Below the pieces are notes generated by a model. It was not told the DNA's origin, ran no database searches, and saw only the letters and a list, made by a program, of their open reading frames with translations. The translations under genes were made by a program, and so were the position numbers. From NCBI GenBank assembly GCA_963712815.1, contig CAVQJL010000008.1, positions 806,001-870,000 of the forward strand: DNA of 64,000 nt. The letters run 5' to 3'. The number at the start of each line of letters is the position of its first letter. Position 1 is the first letter of the stretch. Of this stretch, positions 1-7,360 are shown one piece after another. The stretch comes from RPQJ01 sp963712815. Its GTDB lineage: Bacteria > Pseudomonadota > Gammaproteobacteria > Steroidobacterales > Steroidobacteraceae.

Positions 1-1
1 G

Positions 2-1024
2 CTGGTGCTCGGCCTGAACCAGGTAGTCCGGGTCTTCGCCGAGGTCGGCGAGCGGCAGCGGCAGCTTGCGGAACTGCAGGCGGTGGCCAACCGCCAGCGT
101 GAAGTCGGCGACTACCCCGCCGCCTGGGCGAGCTTCGAGCGCGCGCTCGTCGCGGCGGACCAGGGCAGCTTCCTCGCGAAGCTCAGCGGCCGGCTCGACG
201 CGCCGCGGCTCGAGCTGCGCAAAGCCCAGGAAGACCTCGCGATGGCGTGGCTGCGTGACGTGCGCGTGCCGGAGGGCAGGACTTTCGCCGACGTCGTCGA
301 CCCGCTGTTGGTCGTGATCACCCGCGGCAGCATCGACGCGGACGGGGTTCGCGAGGCCGACCTGCTCGCGCACCTCGGGTGGGCCTACTTCCTGAAGTCG
401 CGCGACCGCGGTACTGACATCGATCCCGCCCGGTCGTACCGACAGGCGCTGGCGATCGATCCGGACAATCCGTACGCGAATGCCTTCTGGGGTCACTGGA
501 TCGTCTGGCAGCGCGGCTCGATCGACGAGGCGAACCGGTATTTCGCCGCGGCCCTGGCCAGCGGCCGCGAGCACGACTTCGTGCGACGCCTGCAACTGGC
601 CGCGCTGCGCAACTACACGGCCCCGGAGTTCGAAATGGCCCTGTTGCGCGCGATCGACGAGATGCGCCGCAACGGCGAGGTCATCGAAGCGGGGACGCGC
701 CGCTACCTGTTCGGCATCTACGGCGCCGCGTTCAATTCCGACGTGTACCTGGGTCGCGTGCTCGGTACGCTGCCGCCGCAGCAGCACATCGATACGATCC
801 GTGCGTTGTACTTCGACGAAAGCTTCGACGAGAGCCAGCATCCACAACGCGATGCAATGATCGCGCTGCTCCAGGAGCGGGCCGGCGATCGGGAAGCCGC
901 GCTTGCTACGTGGAACGCGGTCCGCAAGGCGCTCGGCCCGACTGACGATGGTCGCCTGACCAACCAGGCCGATGCGGCGCTGGTGCGCCTGTCGCCGGGC
1001 GGCAAGGCCTCGCGCACGCCCTGA
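2..1024 (+). CDS. TPR-containing protein, 5' end outside the window
   Basis: The reading frame is open to the left edge, so the true start lies upstream; the GTG at position 5 is only the first possible start inside the window. The first visible residues are hydrophobic and could be the end of a membrane anchor, followed by a charged helical segment. Around residues 120-200 there are alternating aromatic and Ala-rich helices typical of tetratricopeptide repeats, for example 'RSYRQALAIDPDNPYANAFWG'-like spacing near residues 140-165. No catalytic motif is visible. TPR arrays mediate protein-protein contacts; the partner is unknown. It ends 138 bp before the next gene, with nothing recognisable between them. 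Confidence 0.6.
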   Translation: MVLGLNQVVRVFAEVGERQRQLAELQAVANRQREVGDYPAAWASFERALVAADQGSFLAKLSGRLDAPRLELRKAQEDLAMAWLRDVRVPEGRTFADVVDPLLVVITRGSIDADGVREADLLAHLGWAYFLKSRDRGTDIDPARSYRQALAIDPDNPYANAFWGHWIVWQRGSIDEANRYFAAALASGREHDFVRRLQLAALRNYTAPEFEMALLRAIDEMRRNGEVIEAGTRRYLFGIYGAAFNSDVYLGRVLGTLPPQQHIDTIRALYFDESFDESQHPQRDAMIALLQERAGDREAALATWNAVRKALGPTDDGRLTNQADAALVRLSPGGKASRTP

Positions 1025-1162
1025 AGCCGCGCGCGCCACTTGCGGCCTGTCGCCGAACCTGCCGGACCGTTCCTACGTGACTTGCCGATGGGTGCCGACG
1101 GGCGGCTCGATCGCAGCCGGGTATGTTCGAGCCTTCTGTCAGGTCGTTAGAGGAGACCCAGC

Positions 1163-1396
1163 ATGGCGCGCTGCGACGCCTGCGGAAATGAATGCGACAA
1201 GACGTTCCAGGTCATTGCCCATGGCAAAACCCATACGTTCGACAGTTTCGAATGCGCGATTCACGAGTTGTCGCCCGTCTTCGAACACTGCGGCGCTCGC
1301 ACCGTCGGGCATGGCCTCGAGAAGAGCGGCCGGATGTTCTGCTGCGATCACTGCGCAGAGAAATCGGGCGTCAAGGAGCTTCGCGATCGGGCCTGA
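1163..1396 (+). CDS. Small Cys-rich, probably zinc-binding protein
   Basis: A 77-residue protein with a good AGGAG ribosome site about 7 nt before the ATG. It opens with CDACGNEC, giving a CxxC pair plus a third Cys, and later carries a His-containing HTFDSFEC segment and a CCDHC cluster near residue 60. This spacing resembles small two-knuckle metal-binding proteins found as orphan genes in many actinobacteria and proteobacteria. Zinc binding is inferred from the Cys/His pattern; no catalytic function can be proposed. It converges on pntB with about 110 bp between the two stops. Confidence 0.7.
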   Translation: MARCDACGNECDKTFQVIAHGKTHTFDSFECAIHELSPVFEHCGARTVGHGLEKSGRMFCCDHCAEKSGVKELRDRA

Positions 1397-1509
1397 CCCG
1401 GCGGCAGGCCAACGTCGCTCGATCGGGGCCGCGACGTGGTTGCAGCACGGCATGCGGCCACGACTGAAGACTCCGGGCCCGCCCGAAGAGCTGGCGCGCG
1501 CGCGGCCGC

Positions 1510-2919
1510 TCAGCCGTTGAGCGCGACCAGCACCTCGTCCAGCATCTTCTTCGCGTCGCCGAACAGCATCCGGTTGTTCTCCTTGTAGAACAGCGGATTG
1601 TCGACGCCGGCGTAGCCCGAGGCCATCGAGCGCTTCATGACGATCGAGGTCTTCGACTTCCACACCTGCAGCACGGGCATGCCGGCGATCGGGCTCGAGG
1701 GGTCGTCCTCGGCCGCGGGGTTCACGATGTCGTTGGCGCCGATCACCATCGAGACGTCGGTGTCCGGGAAGTCGTCGTTCAGCTCGTCCATTTCCATCAC
1801 GATGTCGTAGGGCACCTTGGCCTCGGCGAGCAGCACGTTCATGTGCCCGGGCATGCGGCCGGCGACCGGGTGGATCCCGAAGCGCACGTTCACGCCCTTC
1901 TCGCGCAACAGCTTGGTGATCTCGTACACGGTGTGCTGGGCCTGCGCGACCGCCATGCCGTAGCCCGGCACGATCACCACGCTCTTTGCGTCCCGCAGCA
2001 GCTCCGCGGTCTCGACCGCACTGATGGCCGTCACCTCGCCCGCCGGCTGCGCGCCGGCCGCGGCCGGCGCCGCGCCTTCGCCCGTGCCGAAACCACCGGC
2101 GATGACGCTGATGAAGTTGCGGTTCATCGCGCGGCACATGATGTAGGAGAGGATCGCGCCCGAGGAACCCACCAGCGCGCCGGTGACGATCAGCAGGTCG
2201 TTCGACAGCATGAAGCCGGTGGCCGCCGCGGCCCAGCCGGAGTAGCTGTTGAGCATGGACACCACGACCGGCATGTCCGCGCCGCCGATCGCCATCACCA
2301 TGTGCACGCCGAACAGCAGCGCGATCACCGTCATGAGAATCAGCGGCAGCATGCCGGCCGAGACGTCGTGTGCCTGCACGAACTGCACGCCGAACCAGAT
2401 CACGGCGATGAGCCCGGCGAGGTTGAGCCAGTGCCGGGCGGGCAGCAGCAGCGGCTTGCCGCCGATCTTGCCGGACAGCTTGCCGAACGCGATGACCGAG
2501 CCCGAGAACGTGACCGCGCCGATCAGGATGCCGAGGTAGATCTCGACCTCGTGGATGGTCTTCTCGGCGCCCTCGAAGACGATCGAGGTGTCGACGTAGC
2601 TCGCGAAGCCTACGAGGCACGCGGCGAGACCGACCAGGCTGTGCATCGCCGCGACGAGTTCGGGCATCTGCGTCATGCGGACCTTGCGGGCCGCATACAG
2701 TCCGATCGAACCGCCCACCACCAGCGCGCCGATGATCCACGGAATGCCCGCGGCCGTGACGCGCGGCCCGAACACCGTGGCGAGCACGGCGATGGCCATC
2801 CCGAGGATGCCGTAGGAGTTGCCGCGCCGCGAGGTCTCGGGATTCGACAGGCCGCCGAGGCTCAGGATGAACAGGATGGTGGCGGCGATGTAGGCCGCCG
2901 TTGCGAGATTGGCTGACAT
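1510..2919 (-). CDS. pntB: NAD(P) transhydrogenase subunit beta
   Basis: The 469-residue product matches the length of PntB (about 462 in E. coli). The first ~280 residues are strongly hydrophobic with around eight or nine membrane spans; the C-terminal ~190 residues form the NADP(H)-binding domain III, with a PGYGMAVAQAQH motif near residue 320 and a GANDIVNP motif near residue 405. PntB with PntA couples hydride transfer from NADH to NADP+ with inward proton movement across the inner membrane, supplying NADPH. It starts 12 bp after the pntA stop, with AGGAG just before the ATG, so the two form an operon. An Ala/Pro-rich linker separates membrane and nucleotide domains. Confidence 0.96.
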   Translation of the reverse strand: MSANLATAAYIAATILFILSLGGLSNPETSRRGNSYGILGMAIAVLATVFGPRVTAAGIPWIIGALVVGGSIGLYAARKVRMTQMPELVAAMHSLVGLAACLVGFASYVDTSIVFEGAEKTIHEVEIYLGILIGAVTFSGSVIAFGKLSGKIGGKPLLLPARHWLNLAGLIAVIWFGVQFVQAHDVSAGMLPLILMTVIALLFGVHMVMAIGGADMPVVVSMLNSYSGWAAAATGFMLSNDLLIVTGALVGSSGAILSYIMCRAMNRNFISVIAGGFGTGEGAAPAAAGAQPAGEVTAISAVETAELLRDAKSVVIVPGYGMAVAQAQHTVYEITKLLREKGVNVRFGIHPVAGRMPGHMNVLLAEAKVPYDIVMEMDELNDDFPDTDVSMVIGANDIVNPAAEDDPSSPIAGMPVLQVWKSKTSIVMKRSMASGYAGVDNPLFYKENNRMLFGDAKKMLDEVLVALNG

Positions 2920-2931
2920 GCCTGCGCTCTC

Positions 2932-4530
2932 CTACTTCCGGAACATCGCGAGCATGCGACGGGTGACGGCGAAGCCGCCGAACATGTTGATCGCGGTGAG
3001 CGCGAGCGCCAGGACCGCGAGCCCGAAGATCAGCGCGTTGGGCCGTCCCTCGGCGGCCGCCGCATCGAGTGGCGGCGCGATCTGGATCAGCGCACCGACC
3101 GCGATGATGCTGGAGATCGCGTTCGTGACGCTCATGAGCGGCGTGTGCAGTGCCGGCGTGACGTTCCACACCACCATGTAGCCCACGAAGCAGGCCAGCA
3201 CGAACACCGTGAAGTGCGACAGGAACGAGGCCGGCGCGAACGCGCCGACCAGCCAGAAGATCAGCGCGCCCGCCCCGAACAGGATCGCGAGGCTCTTGAC
3301 CGAGGCGGGCTCGCCCGCGCCGTGGCCGTGGCCGGATTTCTTCGCAGGCACGGCCGCAGCGGCGGCCGGCTTGGCCTGCGGCGGCACGGCCGGGAGTTTG
3401 GGAGCCGGTGGCGGCCAGGTGACCGCGCCTTCCTTGACGACGGTCAGTCCGCGGATCGCGTCGTCCTCCATGTTGACGTCGATGATGCCGTCCTTGGTCT
3501 TGCAGAGCTCCTCGGTCAGCCGCAGCAGGTTGGTGGAGTAAAGCGTCGACGACTGCTTGGCCAGCCGGCTGGGGAGATCCGTGTAGCCGATGATGGTGAC
3601 GCCGTGCCGCACCACCGCCTCGCCGGGCTCGGTCAGCTCGCAGTTGCCGCCCTGCTCGGCCGCCATGTCGACGATGACGCTGCCCGGCTTCATGCTCTTC
3701 ACCATCTCGGCGGTGATGAGCTTCGGCGCCGGCTTGCCCGGGATGAGCGCGGTCGTGATGATGATGTCCGCGTCCTTCGCCTGCTTCGCATACATCTCGC
3801 GCTGGGCCTTCTGGAAGCCCTCGCTCATCACCTTGGCGTAGCCGCCGCCGCCGGAGCCTTCCTCCTCGTAGTCGACCTTGACGAATTCGCCGCCCAGCGA
3901 CACGACCTGGTCGGCGACCTCGGCCCGCGTGTCGTTGGCGCGCACGATCGCGCCGAGGTTGGCGGCCGTGCCGATGGCGGCGAGTCCGGCGACACCGGCG
4001 CCGGCGACGAACACCTTGGCCGGCGGGATCTTGCCGGCGGCGGTGATCTGGCCGTTGAAGAAGCGGCCGAAGGCGTTGGCGGCCTCGATCACGGCGCGGT
4101 AACCGCTGATGCTGGCCATGGACGTGAGCGCGTCCATCTTCTGGGCGCGTGAGAGCTGGCGCGGCAGGGAGTCGATGGCGAGCACGGTCAATTTGCGGTC
4201 GGCCATCGCCTGCATGAGCTCGGGGTTCTGCGCCGGCCAGATGAAGCCGAGGAGCGTGCTGCCGGGCTTCATCAGCTCGACTTCGTCGGGCGTCGGGGGG
4301 CGCACCCTGAAGATCATGTCGGAGGCGGCGCACAGCTCGACGGCGCTGCCGGCGATGCGGGCGCCGGCGGCCTGGTAGGCCTCGTCGCTGAAATTGGCCG
4401 CGGCGCCGGCGCCGGTTTCGACGGTGACGCCGAAGCCGAGCTTGATCAGCTTCTCGACCACCTCGGGCACGGTGGCCACACGCTTCTCGCCCGCGAACGT
4501 CTCGCGCGGTACTCCGATCATTAGCGACAT
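2932..4530 (-). CDS. pntA: NAD(P) transhydrogenase subunit alpha
   Basis: The 532-residue product is the fused form of the alpha subunit. Residues 1 to about 370 form the NAD(H)-binding domain I, starting with the conserved GVPRE segment and containing a Rossmann GAGVAG motif near residue 177 followed by an Arg/Asp-rich NDTRAEVADQ stretch. An Ala/Pro/Lys-rich linker (about 375-410) leads to four C-terminal membrane spans. It partners PntB in proton-driven NADPH formation at the inner membrane. The ATG has GAGG six bases upstream. It is divergent from the HNH gene, with 148 bp between the two starts. Confidence 0.96.
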   Translation of the reverse strand: MSLMIGVPRETFAGEKRVATVPEVVEKLIKLGFGVTVETGAGAAANFSDEAYQAAGARIAGSAVELCAASDMIFRVRPPTPDEVELMKPGSTLLGFIWPAQNPELMQAMADRKLTVLAIDSLPRQLSRAQKMDALTSMASISGYRAVIEAANAFGRFFNGQITAAGKIPPAKVFVAGAGVAGLAAIGTAANLGAIVRANDTRAEVADQVVSLGGEFVKVDYEEEGSGGGGYAKVMSEGFQKAQREMYAKQAKDADIIITTALIPGKPAPKLITAEMVKSMKPGSVIVDMAAEQGGNCELTEPGEAVVRHGVTIIGYTDLPSRLAKQSSTLYSTNLLRLTEELCKTKDGIIDVNMEDDAIRGLTVVKEGAVTWPPPAPKLPAVPPQAKPAAAAAVPAKKSGHGHGAGEPASVKSLAILFGAGALIFWLVGAFAPASFLSHFTVFVLACFVGYMVVWNVTPALHTPLMSVTNAISSIIAVGALIQIAPPLDAAAAEGRPNALIFGLAVLALALTAINMFGGFAVTRRMLAMFRK

Positions 4531-4641
4531 GATGACCTCGTCGGTGCGTGGGGACGGGGCGGCCGTCCGTGACTTTCGGTGACAGCGCCTAAGCTGTGGC
4601 GGCGGCAGGGAATTCTCGGTATTTGCCGGGCTGCAAAACCG

Positions 4642-4671
4642 TTGAATTATCGCACAGCGGTGACGTATCTT
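4642..4671 (+). promoter_or_regulatory. Candidate sigma-70 promoter giving a leaderless mRNA
   Basis: TTGAAT at 4642-4647 and TATCTT at 4666-4671 are separated by 18 bp. Transcription starting about 7 nt after the -10 element would begin at or next to the ATG at 4679. No Shine-Dalgarno sequence is visible before that ATG, which fits a leaderless transcript. Both hexamers match only 4 of 6 consensus bases, so this is a suggestion. Confidence 0.35.
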
Positions 4672-4678
4672 TCAGCCC

Positions 4679-5287
4679 ATGCACGCGCTGTCTCAGGAGG
4701 TCCTGCGTACGGACATCTCGGGGATGCCACTTGAGTGGATCGACTACCGGGATGCCGTGCGCCTGCACTTCATGGGCCAGGTCGCCTATTCGTTCGGCCA
4801 GCCGCTGTTCCGGCTGCGGGGCGGAACCAACGCCAGGACCGGCCGGCGCACCGAGTTCGAGGTCAACGCGATCGTCGCGACGGTCGGCCACAGCAACAAC
4901 CCGGGCCACCGCCACCACGCCTACGTGCCGCCGCTGAACAACGAGACGCTGTTCCGCCGCGACGGCCACCTGTGCATGTATTGCGGGCAGCGCTTCGGCT
5001 CCGGGCAGCTGTCGCGCGACCACGTGACCCCGCTGTCGCGCGGCGGGCGCGACGCCTGGAACAACGTCGTGACCGCCTGCCGCCGCTGCAACAACCTCAA
5101 GGCCTGGCGCACGCCGGAGCAGGCCAAGCTGCAGCTGATCGCCATCCCGTTCACGCCGAGCTATGCCGAGTACATCTACCTCAAGGGCCGGCGCGTGCTC
5201 ACCGATCAGATGGAGTACCTGCTCGCGCACTTCCCGCGCTCGAGCCCGCTGCACAAGCGCCTGTCGGCTCAGCCGGCCGCCTCGTAG
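4679..5287 (+). CDS. HNH endonuclease family protein
   Basis: A 202-residue protein with a textbook HNH domain at about residues 98-145: a CMYC knuckle, an SRDHVTPLSRGG segment carrying the catalytic DH pair, an asparagine in WNNV, and a CRRC knuckle followed by N. The two CxxC pairs bind a structural zinc. Proteins of this type (often annotated as 5-methylcytosine-specific endonuclease McrA-like) are widespread stand-alone chromosomal genes of unclear role. No methylase or restriction partner is nearby, so a defence role is not supported by context. The start has no ribosome site; see the promoter entry. Its 3' end overlaps the convergent DUF4287 gene by 19 bp. Confidence 0.85.
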   Translation: MHALSQEVLRTDISGMPLEWIDYRDAVRLHFMGQVAYSFGQPLFRLRGGTNARTGRRTEFEVNAIVATVGHSNNPGHRHHAYVPPLNNETLFRRDGHLCMYCGQRFGSGQLSRDHVTPLSRGGRDAWNNVVTACRRCNNLKAWRTPEQAKLQLIAIPFTPSYAEYIYLKGRRVLTDQMEYLLAHFPRSSPLHKRLSAQPAAS

Positions 5288-5838
5288 GCCCTGCGGATCC
5301 AGCCGACCAGCTCGGCATCCACCTCGGCTGCGGATGTCACCTTGACCTTGTACTGGCACATGCCGCCCGGCTTCTCGGCGACCAACCGGTCGGTCGCGGG
5401 GACGTCCTTCATGTTGAGCCCGACGTCCACGCGTGTCGCGCTGCCCGGGCCGATCATTGCGAACTGTTTCTTGCGCCGCAGGCTCACGTAGCCCTTCTTG
5501 GGCGCGATCTCGAAATCGCCGAATTTCCCGATCGCCGCCATCAGCGCGTCGTGGATCGGACGCAACGGCGCCTTCTTTTCCGCGTAGATCCCGGCGAGCA
5601 CGTCCTCGTTGGACTGGCCGGCGGCCGCGCTCTGGCCGTCGCTCGCGAGCGCGATGTGCACCAGCGCGTTCGCGTCCCCGTAGCCGAGGCCGAACCTGTC
5701 CATCGCGAAGCTGCGCAGCTCGCCGTGCTTCGCGAGGCCGCTGTCCTTGAGCAGGGTTCGCAGCTGGTCGAGCGACTTGCCCGTCTTCTCTTCGATGTTC
5801 TTCAGCTGGGTGTCACGTGCCTTGTCGAGTGAGCTCAT
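5269..5838 (-). CDS. DUF4287 / DUF5655 domain protein
   Basis: A 189-residue protein starting at the ATG at 5838, chosen because the conserved DUF4287 pattern (KTGKSLDQ, then GLGYGDANALVHIAL) begins a few residues later; a longer open frame upstream reads across the neighbouring acetyltransferase and is not real. Residues 1-70 are DUF4287, residues 85-185 are a DUF5655-like domain with the KKGYVSLRRKKQFAMI core and a following TRVDVGLN strand. The second domain also occurs as a stand-alone transport-associated-like fold. Biochemical function is unknown. A GGGGG tract sits about 6 nt before the ATG. Confidence 0.85.
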   Translation of the reverse strand: MSSLDKARDTQLKNIEEKTGKSLDQLRTLLKDSGLAKHGELRSFAMDRFGLGYGDANALVHIALASDGQSAAAGQSNEDVLAGIYAEKKAPLRPIHDALMAAIGKFGDFEIAPKKGYVSLRRKKQFAMIGPGSATRVDVGLNMKDVPATDRLVAEKPGGMCQYKVKVTSAAEVDAELVGWIRRAYEAAG

Positions 5839-5879
5839 GTCGGTTCCCCCCGTTGGTCGATCTGCATGCCTGCTCGCAG

Positions 5880-6371
5880 TCAGGCGAGCCTCGCCATCTG
5901 CAGCGCGTCGTGCGCCGCACCGTCCACCAAGATGTAATGTCGCAGCCGTCCCTCGAGCTCGAAGCCGTGACGGTGGTAGAGCCCGATCGCGGGCTCGTTG
6001 TCGGCGCGTACGAGGAGCTCGACGCGCGTCAGTCCCCGTGCGAACGCGCCGTCGAGCGTCGCCCGGAGCAGGGCGGCGCCGACCCCGATGCCGCGATGCG
6101 AGGCCGCCACGCCCATGCCGAGCGTGCCGCCGTGGCGCAGCGTCTCGTGTGACTTCGGCGTGACGTCGCACCAGCCGACCACGCGCTCGCCATCCACGGC
6201 AACGAACTGCGCGATGCCCGCCCGCAGGCCGTCGAGCACGAATCGTCGCACCCGCGGCATCGGCGGTGCCTCAAGGAAGGCGAGGTAGCGCCGCTCGCGC
6301 GCGACCGCGTCGAGCACCTCGCGGAAACCCGCGATGTGGCGTCGCTCGATCGGTGTGACCTGCCAGCCCAT
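5880..6371 (-). CDS. GNAT family N-acetyltransferase
   Basis: A 163-residue GNAT-fold protein. The acetyl-CoA loop motif R-G-x-G-x-A is visible as HRGIGVGAAL near residue 90, preceded by the beta-4 GTLGMGVA strand and followed by RVELLVRADNEPAIGLYHRHGF, the usual motif B with the catalytic-region Tyr. I chose the ATG at 6371; the only upstream alternative is a TTG at 6428. GNAT enzymes transfer acetyl groups to amines; the substrate cannot be read from sequence. It is divergent from the exonuclease gene. Confidence 0.85.
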   Translation of the reverse strand: MGWQVTPIERRHIAGFREVLDAVARERRYLAFLEAPPMPRVRRFVLDGLRAGIAQFVAVDGERVVGWCDVTPKSHETLRHGGTLGMGVAASHRGIGVGAALLRATLDGAFARGLTRVELLVRADNEPAIGLYHRHGFELEGRLRHYILVDGAAHDALQMARLA

Positions 6372-6466
6372 GTCCCGTCCCGCGCGGATTCCGTCGCGCC
6401 ATTCTGCGACCGTCGGGCCTGGCCGCAAAGTGGCGGGCCCCGGTCGCGTGCCTCAGAATCCCGCGC

Positions 6467-7360
6467 ATGCTCTATCTCGTCGATGCCAGCGTCTTCATTT
6501 TCCGCGCGTGGTTCTCGGTGCCCGTCGAGTTCGCCGACCGCGACGGCAACCCGGTCAACGCGGTGCACGGTTTCGCGCGCTTCCTCGGCGACCTGCTCGA
6601 GCGCGAGTCGCCGGCGCACGTCGCAGTCGCCTTCGACGAGAGCCTCGAAACCTCCTACCGCAACGAGATCTACCCGGCCTACAAGGCCAACCGCGAGCCC
6701 GCCCCGGCCGAGCTCAAGCGCCAGTTCGGCCTGTGCCGGGATCTCACGCGCGCGCTCGGCCTCGCCGAGTTCGGCAGCTCGCGCTACGAGGCCGACGACA
6801 TCATCGGCACGCTCTCGGTACGTGCCCGCGCCGAGGGCATGCCGGTGACCATCGCCAGTCGCGACAAGGACCTCACGCAGCTCGTCGGATTGGAGGACAC
6901 CTACTGGGACGCGGTGGCCGACGTGCGCTACGGCTACGGCGACATCGCCGAGCGCTTCGGCGTCATCCCGGAGCGCATGGCGGACTTCCTCGCGCTGATG
7001 GGCGACGCGGTTGACAACATTCCCGGCGTGCCGGGCGTGGGCCGCAAGACGGCCGCGACGCTGCTGAAGCACTTCGACACGCTCCCCGGCGTGTTCGACA
7101 ACCTCGCGGCCATACCGAAGCTCAAGTTCCGCAACGCGGCGTTCGTCGCGCAGTCGCTGCAGGAACATCGCGAGGCGGCATATCTCTCGCGGCAGCTCAC
7201 CGGCATCGCCTGCGACATGCCGCTCGGCGTGGGACCCGGCGACCTCGCGCGCCGCGTGCCCGACCTCGCCGCGCTCGACGAGTTCTACGAGCGCCTCGGC
7301 TTCGGCCGGCTGCTGCGCGAGCAGGCCCGGCGCATCGCGCGCGGCTGCCCGGCTACCTGA
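6467..7360 (+). CDS. 5'-3' exonuclease / flap nuclease domain protein
   Basis: A 297-residue stand-alone relative of the N-terminal nuclease domain of DNA polymerase I, similar in size to ExoIX/Xni. It shows the expected acidic metal-binding residues: VDAS at residue 5, AFDE near 61, YEADDIIG near 109, SRDKDL near 128 and GDAVDNIPGVPGVG near 184. The last motif also forms the helix-hairpin-helix that binds DNA. It is expected to cut flap or RNA-primer ends during replication and repair. Overlaps the end of the convergent VWA gene by 8 bp. Confidence 0.9.
   Translation: MLYLVDASVFIFRAWFSVPVEFADRDGNPVNAVHGFARFLGDLLERESPAHVAVAFDESLETSYRNEIYPAYKANREPAPAELKRQFGLCRDLTRALGLAEFGSSRYEADDIIGTLSVRARAEGMPVTIASRDKDLTQLVGLEDTYWDAVADVRYGYGDIAERFGVIPERMADFLALMGDAVDNIPGVPGVGRKTAATLLKHFDTLPGVFDNLAAIPKLKFRNAAFVAQSLQEHREAAYLSRQLTGIACDMPLGVGPGDLARRVPDLAALDEFYERLGFGRLLREQARRIARGCPAT

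Noticed and set aside
1139..4333. A 1064-residue minus-strand open frame over pntAB
   Set aside because: It is an out-of-frame shadow, rich in Arg and low-complexity, caused by the high GC content; PntA and PntB occupy the true frames.
4679..5287. HNH protein as part of a restriction or defence system
   Set aside because: No methylase, helicase or toxin-antitoxin gene is nearby; neighbours are housekeeping.
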